Shown here: one piece after another, positions 1 through 9,860 of the stretch | Numbering within the stretch: position 1 is the first letter of the stretch | How the letters are laid out: each line of letters starts with the position of its first letter | From: Dendrolimus kikuchii | Taxonomy: Eukaryota > Arthropoda > Insecta > Lepidoptera > Lasiocampidae | Reading direction: 5' to 3' | Assembly: GCA_019925095.2 (NCBI GenBank) | Contig: CM034389.1 | Span: 23,795,435-23,859,434, forward strand | DNA length: 64,000 nucleotides | Translations under genes and position numbers: made by a program | Notes under the pieces: generated by a model | What the model was told of the DNA's origin: nothing | The model's input: only the letters and a program-made list of their open reading frames with translations | The model's database searches: none

Positions 1-660
1 AGTTGTTTTAGAGAAATTGGTTTCGAGATCCAATTATGATACTAAATGATGAAATAACAACAAAGTCTGTTTATTCTGTACAATGATCTAACGAGCTATG
101 TGATTTTGTTCTTGTATATTTAATACCGACGGGTAGAAGAGAATAGCCTTTTCAATTATCATTCTTACTTCACTCCTTCACTCACTATCTACCCTAAAAA
201 TAATATTGAAAATAACCTCAAAATGTACTCAACCTATTGTATAAATGTATGTACAGTCAGCGTCTTATAGAAAGGAGCGGCCAAGATGGTCAAATAGATA
301 AGAACATCGAAAGTGATCATTAGTATCGATACAACCAAGGTAGTCTAATAGTTCGCATCAGCCTTCTTGACCAAAAACATCGGTACACCGACAACGCCAA
401 ATACATGAGTACATTCAAGTCATTATTATGTTAACAACCACCTCGCCAAAACAAAGATACACTATAGAAAAATGAACTCTATTCTAAATGTGATTAGTGT
501 CAAATCGAGATGATTTCGTACTAAATCAAAATTATATTTCGAATTATGTATTTCAAATTGAATTACTTATTGCTATATTGCTAAATTTGCATTAAATGAA
601 AAGCACTTTTCTTTTCTAATCTGAAATTAATGAAATCAATTCTGAAGTGTACCTGTACAC
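1..660. other. AT-rich DNA with no recognised feature
   Basis: No splice-supported exon or known repeat is visible. It is presumably Sdc intron or 5' flank. Confidence 0.5.
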
Positions 661-661
661 T

Positions 662-666
<5 letters not shown>

Positions 667-727
<61 letters not shown>
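667..727. repeat. (TA)n microsatellite
   Basis: About 30 uninterrupted TA units next to the 5' end of a LINE fragment. Confidence 0.97.
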
Positions 728-729
<2 letters not shown>

Positions 730-731
<2 letters not shown>

Positions 732-902
732 AATTGATCGTGTACTAGCAGAAGGTGATGTCAGGAGCCTTAAGAACAGACGAGCTTGCATGACAAGAGT
801 TATGAATGTCAAAGAGGCAAGTGAGGTGTGTAAGAATAAGCCTAAATGGCACTCTGTTGTTCGTGCCTACCCCGCGAGGGAACTGGCGTGAAGTTATGTA
901 TG

Positions 903-910
<8 letters not shown>
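730..910 (+). mobile_element. LINE 3' end with TATG tail (family A)
   Basis: The frame encodes the last residues of a reverse-transcriptase protein (IDRVLAEGDVRSLKNRRAC ... YPARELA, stop). It matches five other copies in this window at 17470, 28954, 49822, 55726 and 60738. The tail TATGTATGTA runs straight into (TA)n. It is 5'-truncated, as is usual for target-primed insertion. Confidence 0.85.
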
Positions 911-970
<60 letters not shown>

Positions 971-1008
971 AATGTGTGTGTGTGTGTGCGTGTGCGTGTG
1001 TGTGTGTA
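905..1008. repeat. (TA)n followed by (GT)n microsatellite
   Basis: A TA tract of about 60 bp and then a GT/GC tract. It grew from the TATG tail of the LINE just upstream. Confidence 0.95.
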
Positions 1009-1029
1009 TTAAGTCATCATCATCATCCT

Positions 1030-1290
1030 AGCGTTCAATCCCGGTTGAGTTCGGAGCGCCTGCCTCTAAGCCCGGGGTCTGCTTTCTTACTTTTTCTTCT
1101 TCCTTCGCGCGATCGTCAGCATCTCTAATGTGAGACCAATGTTACGCATGTCATCTTTTACGACTTCAAGGCAACATTTCTTGGGCCTACCTTTTCGACT
1201 GGGACCGGCGGCATGATGTGAGGGGGTGCTAATGAGTTCCCTAGATAGTTTTCGTGAAACGTAGCCGTACCAATGTAGGCGACCTTAAAT
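1030..1290 (-). mobile_element. LINE C-terminal fragment (reverse-transcriptase family)
   Basis: The minus strand reads HWYGYVSRKLSRELIS, then GPSRKGRPKKCCLEVVKDDM and RNIGLTLEMLTIAR. This is the W-G-H-V ... GRPKKRW ... D-D pattern found at the C-terminus of many non-LTR retrotransposon polyproteins. The (ATC)n run at about 1015-1027 is its 3' tail. There is no complete ORF. Confidence 0.75.
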
Positions 1291-1650
1291 TATATAATAT
1301 ATGTACAATTTAGTGTAGCCTACATTGGTATAGAGCTTACAAGTGTATAGAGTGATGATGCTTTATTCTATTACATGTATATCTCTCAAGACCACCTGCC
1401 ATAAAAATGGCCCGGATTTTTGTAGGACTTTCATGGGGCCATCGGAAGGCCAACACGGAGAGGCCCCTCTTGTCAAATTTCATATAAATGTGGGGTGACT
1501 AACAAATGCCGTACCAGATTGGTGAGTGCCAACCTGAGTATAAGTATCTAAGGGGTGAGGTGGGCTGCATCTGCTTAATATATTTCTTATTATATTTTGT
1601 GTATAGCAGTACCAAATATTATGTATGGAATATTTATGTATCTATATACT
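1291..1650. other. Unclassified DNA left of the mariner element
   Basis: GC-richer block at 1390-1560 (AAGACCACCTGCC..., ATGGCCCGG). It looks like an old repeat, but I see no second copy in the window. Confidence 0.4.
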
Positions 1651-1791
1651 TAGTCTGGCCATAAATACTGTTACAATTAAAAAGAAACAAAATATTACAT
1701 TTGAATTTGGAAGCTGTCATTTTTATATGATTGTTCATTGTGTTTTCTCATTTTGGCGCCAATACATTGTACAACATTTTGCGATATTAAA

Positions 1792-1899
1792 ATGGAGTGG
1801 GGCGATAAAGAGAACCGAATCGCTGTGATTGCATTACACAAAGTAGGTATGGAGCTAAATGCAATTTTTAAAACTCTCCATACGCTTAGTATTAATTAA
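1792..1899 (+). pseudogene. Transposase N-terminal fragment, mariner/maT-like
   Basis: Reading begins MEWGDKENRIAVIALHKVG, typical of the N-terminal helix-turn-helix start of mariner/maT transposases. It stays open for 35 codons until the SINE insertion brings a TAA at 1897-1899. It lies about 140 bp inside the left terminal repeat, the usual distance. The rest of the protein resumes beyond the SINE at about 2158. Confidence 0.8.
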
Positions 1900-2156
1900 A
1901 TAAATAAATAAATAATAATAAATAAGTGGCAGACAAACACACATATTGTATATCCCCAAATTAAGCAAGTTACGCTTGTGTTATGGTTAATATACAACGG
2001 ACTACTCTGGGGCCGATCCCAGACACCCAAACCATAGTAAATAACGGAGAAAATACGTTTCTGAAATTTTACTATACCAGGAATCGAACCCGGAGCCTCT
2101 CCGTTGCAGTGAGGTAGGTCGGCAAAGGCTTAGCCCACTGAACCACAGAGGCCGTC
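1900..2156 (-). mobile_element. tRNA-derived SINE inserted in the mariner/maT element
   Basis: Read on the minus strand, it starts GGCCTCTGTGGTTCAGTGGG, an A-box-like region, followed about 50 bp later by a B box, GGGTTCGATTCCTGG. It then has a tRNA-unrelated body and an AT-rich (TTTA)n-type tail at 1900-1920. A second copy lies at 62721-62965 (+). It interrupts the transposase reading frame. The target-site duplication is not clear by eye (possibly a short AAT). Confidence 0.85.
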
Positions 2157-2157
2157 A

Positions 2158-3090
2158 ATGTTTGTGTACCGGGCTATTAATAGATACAATGAGATCTCCT
2201 CTGTTTGTGACAGAAAAAGATCTGGCCGTCCACGTAGTGTTCGTACAAAAAAGGTGGTCAAAGTAGTAAGGGAAAGAATTCGAAGAAATCCTGTCCGAAA
2301 GCAAAAGATTTTATCTCGGTTGATGAAGATATCACCTAGAACTATGTCGCGTATTTTAAAAGATGACTTAGGACTTGCAGCCTATAAGAGACGCACTGGT
2401 CATTTCTTAACTCATAATTTAAAAAAGAGTAGGGTGGTAAAATCGAAACAACTACTGAAGCGGTACGCAAAGGGAGGTCCAAGAAAAATTTTGATTACGG
2501 ATGAGAATTTTTTTATAATTGAGCAACATTTTAACAAACAAAATGACCGTATTTATGCTCAAAGTTCTAAAGAAGCTTCTCAATTAGTCGACAGAGTGCA
2601 ACGTGGGCATTATCCGTCTTCAGTGATAGTTTGGTGGGGTGTTAGCTATGAAGGAGTGACTGAGCCATATTTTTGCGAAAAAGGTATCAAAACATCGGCA
2701 CAAGTGTATCAAGATACCATTCTTGAGAAGTTAGTTAAGCCCCTTAAGAACACCGTGTTTAATAACCAAGAATGGTCCTTCCAGCAAGACTCGGCGCCGG
2801 GTCATAAAGCTCGGTCTACGCAGTCTTGGTTGGAAACGAACGTTTCGGACTTCATCAGAGCTGAAGACTAGCCGTCGTCTAGTCCCGATCTTAATCCGTT
2901 GTATTATGATTTATGGTCAGATTTAGAGAGTACGGCTTGCTCTAAACGCCATGATAATTTGGAGTCCCTAAAACAATCCATACGATTGGCAGTGAAGAAT
3001 TTTCCCATGGAAAGAGTGCGTGCTTCTATTTATAACTGGCCTCATCGTTTAAAGGAGTGTATTGCAGCCAATGGAGACCACTTCGAATAA
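2158..3090 (+). pseudogene. Transposase main body, mariner/maT-like, DD37D with broken catalytic triad
   Basis: The frame covers the second helix-turn-helix with the linker motif RSGRPRSV (residues 21-28 of this segment) and the DDE/D catalytic domain. The first catalytic Asp is in LITDEN (residue 115) and the second in QQDSAPGHKA (residue 211). The third should lie 37 residues further on, in the PSSSPDLNPLYYDLW block, where the family has PLDY; here it is Tyr, so the triad is broken. A TAG at 2869-2871 replaces the Trp that normally follows the Asp before this block. After it the frame stays open to the family C-terminus NGDHFE and stop at 3088-3090. A long open frame with few lesions suggests fairly recent death. 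Confidence 0.9.
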
Positions 3091-3239
3091 GCTTTTTATA
3101 TTTTAAATTGTTATATATTTATGTATTAAACTAACACACTGTAAAACTTATAAATGTTATTTGCAATAGAAAAAAAATCAATTTCTTTGTTATAATATTT
3201 ATGGCAAGACTAGGTATATACATATTAGGTGTATATACA

Positions 3240-3259
3240 TACACACACGCACACACACG

Positions 3260-3312
<53 letters not shown>

Positions 3313-3335
3313 ATATATATATATATATATATAGA
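3240..3335. repeat. (CA)n/(TA)n compound microsatellite
   Basis: CA units, then TA tracts interrupted by GT steps. Confidence 0.95.
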
Positions 3336-3339
3336 TCTT

Positions 3340-4175
3340 CAATAAATATAAATAACCTGCGAAATATTTTTAATAATTAGATATGAAGCACCCTACGCTT
3401 TTTAGACAGTAAAACTATCTGTACATCCTGATACTTCAAATTATTTTCTATTTTTAAAATACTAAAAATACACAAAGCGTGTATTTTTAGCTTTTTTTAT
3501 ACTATAGTTTATCGATGCGATATGGCTATTTTTACTGACAAAACATTTTCAAAAATTACAAAAACATTTGGAAAATATTATGATCCCTAAATTGTTTCCC
3601 ACAGTATATATTTGTTAATGTCGTGGATCGAAACTAGTACTAATATTATCTAATATCACCCGAAAGGACAGTCGAGACTTCAAAGGGACTGTAAACTTAA
3701 ATACACTCGCTATTTCTAAACCTAATACAAATACAAAAGGGGATTCTGATAAATGTCGATTTACATTGAGAATGTTATTACCATATTCATAGGGAATAGT
3801 TCACTCGTTCGCCTAATATATTCAATTCTTGTTTGTTTTTTATATGTAAAATTTAACCTTTTTGGGTTCCGTTACTATTTTGAGAAAATCCCTCATAAAA
3901 CATGTCCATCTGAATTCTAACAGTCATTTTTTTTTAAATTTAAACTATAAATATAATATATAATTATAACTTTTATTCAATAACATAGAATTTTTGACAT
4001 AAAGGTATCTCAATCAATAAATATTTTCAAAATATTTTTTTGACGATACAAATCCTTAATTGGGTATTAGAACGGTTTTTTTAAATAAATGGATAGATCA
4101 TATATAAGTTTTATAACTATTTTATTATATCATGTGAGCATTAAATTTACATAATTTGTTCGCTATCTATTTACA
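3340..4175. other. AT-rich DNA, nothing recognised
   Basis: No open frame or repeat that I can support. Confidence 0.5.
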
Positions 4176-4179
4176 TTAG

Positions 4180-4312
4180 TTTTTTTTATTGCTGAAGCAC
4201 AGCGGACAGGCTGGAGGCCCAACTGTAATGGAAAGTTGTTACCATCGCCTATGGACATTAATAACACCAGAGATGTTGCCAATGTGCTGCCGGCCTCGCA
4301 GGAGAATAGTAC
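4180..4312 (-). repeat. R310 interspersed repeat, 5'-truncated copy 1
   Basis: The family R310 is defined here by its + strand consensus. It starts TATCCGTGCAGGAACGGAG, has the body motifs GAGGCGACAAAACAACCCAC, TGGATGGCTACCACCCCTGG and GTGTTCCGGCATTAGTGGCC, and ends CTGCTGAACTCATGCAATAA plus A-rich tail. This diverged copy keeps only the 3' half. Confidence 0.8.
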
Positions 4313-4340
4313 AAATATCTTTTATATCCTATTGTATTTT

Positions 4341-4578
4341 TTTATTTATTTTTTATTGCAGGAGTTCAGCAAACAGACGGCCCAATTGATGGAAAGCGGT
4401 TACCATCGCCTATGGACATTTGCGATACCAAAGGTGCTACAAATGCGCTGTTGCTCTCTTAAGGGAGAGTGGAACCTGGTCACTAATGCCGGAACACAAC
4501 TCAAGATTGTTATGGCGACATAATTTAGACCAGGGGTGGTAGCCATCCAGTCGGGCAAATGCCCTACCATCTGGCAAC
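4341..4578 (-). repeat. R310 copy 2, short subtype
   Basis: This copy is about 230 bp. Its 5' edge is at the GCCAG-TGGTAGGG position shared with the copies at 49469 and 59943, and it has the CCTGCAATAA end. It lies next to copy 1 in the same direction. Confidence 0.9.
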
Positions 4579-4579
4579 T

Positions 4580-5324
4580 TTATTTTGTTTTCGCTATAAT
4601 TAAAAAGTTATATCAATTCAATATCTAAAATTTGAACCCGCATCACCCGAGTATCTAAAATAGGCCGAACACGCATGTGACGTCTCTATAATATTTTCTC
4701 ACTACTACGAAGCTACGAAGAGTTATTCTGAGAAAATAAAAATGGTTGTTATAAAACTTATATATGATCTTTCTATTGATTAAAAAAATGATTCAAATAC
4801 CTACCCAATTGAGACTCTGGCATGTCAGTAGGAAGTAATGATGCAAATGCCAACGAATCGCATCCAAAGCCATTTAGACGGATCTCCTTGCAATATTTAA
4901 CCGACTGACATAAATACTGCACGTCAATCCAAAGGCATCCCTTATTGCCTATACGAGGCACTTCAAAGTCGTGAGTGCTCGAATGAAATTCCAAAAGATT
5001 TTTTCACGTGGCTCACTTTTATTAATGTCATAAAACGTAATAGGCTTTGAATTTATTTCCGCTGATTATGCTCGCTTCGTATTGGATTGACCTCATTTTT
5101 ATATTCAATTTCAGTTATTAAAAGCACCAGTGACTGATGTGACGCGACGTAAAGACAGGGAGGAAAATAAATGAAATATTATTTTAAAATGTAATATTTT
5201 TTTCGTTTCAATAACATGTTCTGGAGGAAATGATATTGATAAAGCATCTTGTATAATATGCTAAGCCGATATTAGACGATTCATGTCTGTCTTTCATTTT
5301 GGATGAATGAACCAGTGATTTCCG
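4580..5324. other. No recognised feature
   Basis: AT-rich; the open frame 4773-4994 (-) has no recognisable similarity. Confidence 0.45.
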
Positions 5325-5500
5325 ATCCAATCTCGAGATTGAGAATCTCGTGGCCGAGCCCAGTACATAGTAGGAGAAATAAAAGCCCACCATCTTCGCT
5401 GGCTTGGTCACGTAGGACGGATGGAGGGGATGGCAGCGTGAGGAAAGCATATTTGGGATGGCTGGTAGGTCGGCGCCCTTTCCGAATACTACCGAACATT
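5325..5500 (+). mobile_element. LINE C-terminal fragment
   Basis: In frame at about 5365 the DNA reads EIKAHHLRWLGHVGRMEGMA and then LGWLVGRRPF. This is the RW-GHV-RM ... GRRP signature of reverse-transcriptase C-termini of non-LTR elements. It is damaged by stops. Confidence 0.7.
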
Positions 5501-5820
5501 CGGTCGTGCTCTCGGTCGAAGTGCTGAATATTCGGCTACCCAATAATCGGCGTAGGATATGTCCAATTCCCGCGTAGCAGTTTAATATTGAAGGAATAAT
5601 TTGTGAAGTATTTTCTTATGTTCTTGCGAATGATAGGTACACATAAAGAAAACTATATTTTCATAAGGTTTTAAAAACTGGCCGAAACGTAATATTAAAA
5701 TATAAAAAAAACATTATTAAAGTCGCATTTAACAGTGGTATTCGGCCGATTACCGAATAGTTAAAACAGTGGCTGAATAAGCCGAATACCGAATAGCAGC
5801 CAATGGTGGCATCTCTAGTT
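5450..5820. repeat. Region rich in CCGAATA/TATTCGG motifs
   Basis: The heptamer and its complement recur in two clusters, 5480-5535 and 5740-5795, facing each other across about 200 bp of AT-rich DNA. It resembles an old inverted-repeat element. Confidence 0.5.
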
Positions 5821-5891
5821 TTCACCCTCAATTAGATAATTTTTCACTGAAGGTTTATATATGTGAAACCTAATTATGTTTTTATGTTAAT

Positions 5892-6212
5892 AATCCGTGC
5901 AGGAACGGAGAGAGAATACAATTTCTTGCGACTGGGCAGCCTGCCATAAGAGGCGACAAAACCACTCACAGCCAGGTGGAAGGGTATTTGCCTGACTGGA
6001 TAGCTACCACCCCTGGTCTAAAGCATGTTGCTATAACAACCTTGAGTTATGTTCCGGCATTAGTGCCCAGGTTCCAGTCTCCCTTAAGAGAGCAGCAGCG
6101 CATTTGTAGCACCTTTGGTGTTGCAAATGTCCATAGGCAATGGTAACCGCTTTCCATCAAGTGGGCCGTCTGCCTGTCTGCTGAACTCATGCAATAAAAA
6201 AAAATAAAGAAA
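5892..6212 (+). repeat. R310 copy 3, full length
   Basis: Complete from ATCCGTGCAGGAACGG to CATGCAATAA plus an A-rich tail; about 310 bp. Confidence 0.93.
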
Positions 6213-6214
6213 TA

Positions 6215-7110
6215 GACTCTCTAGGACTTGACCCGAAGCGTAGCCGAAAAAACTATTGGAGTTTTAAAAGAAGATCTTTCTAACATTTTGAACGAAGCCA
6301 TAAAATCTCTAAACGATTCCATACGCCTTACTTAATAAAGAAAAAACTTCGACATTACCTGAAACGGTTCGGCCGTAACAGAGATGATCTCCATAAAAGT
6401 CCACGAATAAATTTTGCCCGGGATTGTGTTGAGAAGTTTGTCTCTTTTATTGTTCGCGAACTTCTCAACTTTAGTGTAAAAAGTTGAAAGTATTGTCGTT
6501 CTCTGTTTGAAGCAAGCATAACAATGAGTATAGGCAAATACTTTATCTATAATTTTGTACAATTCTAAACAAGCCGTGTCTGTACAATGAAGCTATTAAA
6601 AAAAGCAACTGAAATAGACTATATAAACGATGGAGAACACGCTGCGAATTTTTTTAGATTTCTTGTCTGTTTTTGACAGTTTGTTCGGGATTCAAGTAAA
6701 AACTACTAGGCCGGATTGATGCGGTTTTTGCTGATCGACAGCAAATTCTTGGACTTAAAAATCTGCGCTACATTTTATACGAGGAATCACGTGGGAATTT
6801 TTCTGGGAATGATTTAAAATGACCAGAAATAAAAAAAACGAATTCCAATGTGATTTTTTCACTGATCAATAGCAAAGTTTATGTAACAAAATGTGTGCGA
6901 ATCCCGCGGGAATTTTCGCGGGAGCGGATTGTAATTGTTCGGGTGTATAAAAAATATTTTATGGCCGACACAGTTTACACTAAAACGATGGTTACATTCT
7001 TTTTTAAATGCTGTGGTACTTTGTGTCTCGGGAATCCCGCGGGAATTTCAAGTCAACCATGGACGAAGTCGCGGGCCTATCGTAGTTTTAAATAATATGT
7101 TTAAAAAATG
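6215..7110 (+). repeat. Degenerate LINE-type 3' tail sequence
   Basis: Contains GGGAATCCCGCGGGAATTT twice (about 6900 and 7030) and ends in GACGAAGTCGCGGGCCTAT. This style is common at the 3' ends of degenerate retroelements in Lepidoptera. No coding part remains. Confidence 0.5.
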
Positions 7111-8150
7111 ATCCAATTTTCTGTAAACTTAAGTTAGACGTAGTAGTAGTAGTAGTCTTTCAATTTATAAGTATATAGAAATAATTTTTTTAACTTAAAC
7201 AAACTTTTTTGTTAAAAAAGGTTTTTTTCGTAAGTGAATTTTTATGTTGTTATTTAATATTTTATTGTCAAAATTTCCAAATCTTGTTATTTGTATTTCT
7301 ATTACATGTATACAACAATATTTTTATATTTTATACTTTAAACACAAATTAGTCCTTGAACGTACTCCATAATCTGAGAAACAAGTGACAAATAAGCAGA
7401 TAAACGGTTAAAAAGTCACACATGAAAACTTTTTTAACATTTGATTTAGTTTATTGAGAAATCCTTATTTACCTCAAAATTGAAAGACAAAAATGAACAG
7501 TCTGTTTTCGGCGTAACGAAGTAAATAAAGCATTATATTCGTTTCTAAGTTCTGCGCATAGATAGATACACTTGGTTCTGCGGTAAAAAGTAAAATAAAT
7601 TAACTTTATTGTATTAGTCTAGACTTTCACATTCATTAAGGCAAGTTGAATGTACCTTGACGGTCAGTTTTAATAAAGTTTTACTGCAAAATGAATTGGT
7701 CTATGTTTTTCTTGCGAAAGCTGTTAAAACAGTTGTAGCAGTTATAAAATATGGTTAATTTGTTGTGGCGTGAGGAGCCAGTTCGTAGTGAAACTACATT
7801 GTTTTGTGTCGACGAGTGATATCTTTATTTTGTTTTATTTTTACCTTAAATAAAGTATTTGTACCTACGTTTGCAGATTCTAAAGTAACTTGCGATGGCC
7901 CGTTCAATGATATTAATTGTCTAAATTTTTGTGCATTGATTTCAGTATATAACAATGCTCTTTACAAATACAAAATATGCTTACGTCTACATACTACATT
8001 GTTGTTTACTTTTATTAAAGTGAAACTTCTTTAGAATCGTTGTGATTTGAAACTCGATAAAACGAAAAAAGCGACACTAAAAAGAGATAAATATATAAAT
8101 CTATAGGACTAAGCCTGCGAGAGAATGAAATAGAATACATTATATTTCGA
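7111..8150. other. AT-rich DNA before the minisatellite
   Basis: No gene is seen. The stretch at about 8011-8042 (GTGAAACTTCTTTAGAATCG) recurs at about 30856-30887 and is therefore a dispersed repeat. Confidence 0.5.
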
Positions 8151-8154
8151 CCAA

Positions 8155-8967
8155 CTGGACCCAGTGGATCCAGTGGACAAAGTGGACCCAGGGGGCCCAG
8201 GGGGCCCAGGGGGCCCAGGGGGCCCAGGGGACCCAGGGGACCCAGGGGACCCAGGGGACCCAGGGGACCCAGGGGACCCAGGGGACCCAGGGGACCCAGG
8301 GGACCCAGGGGACCCAGGGGACCCAGGGGACCCAGGGGACCCAGGGGACCCAGGGGACCCAGGGGACCCAGGGGACCCAGGGGACCCAGGGGACCCAGGG
8401 GACCCAGGGGACCCAGGGGACCCAGGGGACCCAGGGGACCCAGGGGACCCAGGGGACCCAGGGGACCCAGGGGACCCAGGGGACCCAGGGGACCCAGGGG
8501 ACCCAGGGGACCCAGGGGACCCAGTGGACCCAGTGGACCCAGTGGACCCAGTGGACCCAGTGGACCCAGTGGACCCAGTGGACCCAGTGGACCCAGTGGA
8601 CCCAGTGGACCCAGTGGACCCAGTGGACCCAAAGAGTTGAAAATGTTTTCAAGTTTTTAGTTAATGGACCCAGTGGACCCAGTGGACCCAGTGGACCCAG
8701 GGGACCCAGGGGACCCAGGGGACCCAGGGGACCCAGGGGACCCAGGGGACCCAGGGGACCCAGGGGACCCAGGGGACCCAGGGGACCCAGGGGACCCAGG
8801 GGACCCAGGGGACCCAGGGGACCCAGGGGACCCAGGGGACCCAGTGGACCCAGTGGACTTCAAATATATGAATACCAAAATTTAAACATTTAAACCCAGT
8901 TGGACCCAGTGGACCCAGTGGACCCAGTGGACCCAGTGGACCCAGTGGACCCAGTGGACCCAGTGGA
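8155..8967. repeat. 9-bp minisatellite GGACCCAGG / GGACCCAGT in three blocks
   Basis: Blocks at 8155-8632, 8665-8858 and about 8896-8967 are separated by short spacers. The units sort into runs: GGGCCCAGG first, then a long GGACCCAGG run, then GGACCCAGT. As the unit is 9 bp and lacks stops, frames stay open on both strands and give Gly-Asp-Pro, Gly-Pro-Leu or Trp-Val-Pro repeats. I see no sign that any is a protein. Confidence 0.97.
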
Positions 8968-9290
8968 ATACTAAAAGGTAGAATAGAGCGGGCTTAATGT
9001 TCAGAGTAGAATAGGTCAAATTTCATTAATTTTCGTGTAGGATTTATCTTAGAGATCAATAACTTAGATAAGTGCTTGGCAGTTCATTTATAATATTAAT
9101 AGGGCGTACAGAAAACAGTTGAAAATGTTTTGAAGTTTTTAGTTAATACTTCAAACCCTTTTTCTAATACTAAATGGTAGAATAGAGCGGGCTTAATGTT
9201 CAGAGTAGAATAGGTCAAATTTCATGAATTTTCGTGTAGGATTTATCCTTAGAGATCAATAACTTGGATAAGTGCTTGGCAGTTCGCGTA
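8968..9290 (+). repeat. Direct duplication of a ~125-bp unit beside the minisatellite
   Basis: The segment GGTAGAATAGAGCGGGCTTA ... AAGTGCTTGGCAGTTC occurs at 8976-9084 and again at 9175-9284 with a few changes. The linker TGAAAATGTTTTGAAGTTTT (9120) recurs at 8638 inside the minisatellite, so the whole unit was amplified with it. Confidence 0.9.
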
Positions 9291-9469
9291 ATGGAGTTTA
9301 CTATCGCCGACTTTTTCGTCATTTCACTACAAAACCATAAAAATTTATGTAATTACAAATAAAAAAATAAATTGAAAAGCGGTCCACAGTAGAAAGAGAA
9401 ATCGCTTTACATGCATACAAAATAATTAAGCACCTGTAGAAAATGTAATACCTACACACGTATACAAGC

Positions 9470-9860
9470 TTGTTTGCCAAAACTTTAGGCGCACGGCGTT
9501 CTTTTATAAGGGGGGTTATTCTCGATTTCCCTGTGACCCACTTATCAGATCCCGACTTAGTAACCATGGGACTACCTAGGGACTATACACTTACGAATAA
9601 AGAAAAACAAAATGAAAATCGGTTTACAATTGACAGAGATATCGTGTTACGAAGAAGTCTACTAACAATTTTCGTGGGTTTCTCTAATTCCTTGGAATCC
9701 ACAAATCAGATCCTGACATGGTGACAATGGGACTAATTCCGGAGTATAACCTTCCGATTTAAAAAAAACTTTGAAAATCGGTTAACAATTGACGGAGAAA
9801 TCGAGTAACGAATATCTTACAGACGAATTGAGAACCTCCTCCTGTTTGAAGTCGGTCAAA
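9470..9860 (+). repeat. Tandem-like degenerate repeat, related to 14050-14580
   Basis: Two internal units share GATCC-GACTTGGTAACCATGG- and GAAAATCGGTTAACAATTGA-like blocks. The same blocks occur in reverse orientation at 14085-14570. Confidence 0.6.

Larger units (their letters stand above)
1651..3212 (+). mobile_element. Dead mariner/maT-like element (DD37D type), split by a SINE
   Basis: The ends are inverted repeats: TAGTCTGGCCATAAATACTG at the left and the complement of TAGTCTTGCCATAAATATTA at the right, ending in TA. Removing the nested SINE leaves about 1.3 kb, the normal length of a mariner-type element. Everything between encodes one transposase in the + direction, described in the next two entries. 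The surrounding TA dinucleotides fit TA target-site duplication. The element is inactive: it has a SINE insertion, an in-frame stop and a lost catalytic residue. Microsatellite (TA)n DNA follows at 3240-3335. Confidence 0.88.

Noticed and set aside
661..1128. Tyr-Ile repeat frames
   Set aside because: These are translations of (TA)n microsatellites running into a LINE tail.
2140..2156. tRNA gene
   Set aside because: The tRNA-like region with A and B boxes lacks a foldable acceptor and anticodon arm and continues into a SINE body and tail.
8015..8652. Long minus-strand frames of Gly-Pro-Leu and Trp-Val-Pro/Trp-Val-His repeats (collagen-like)
   Set aside because: They arise from the 9-bp minisatellite; every frame without a stop looks the same, and no unique N- or C-terminal domain or splice context is present.
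8155..8967. CRISPR-like array
   Set aside because: Units are 9 bp without spacers; this is a eukaryotic minisatellite.
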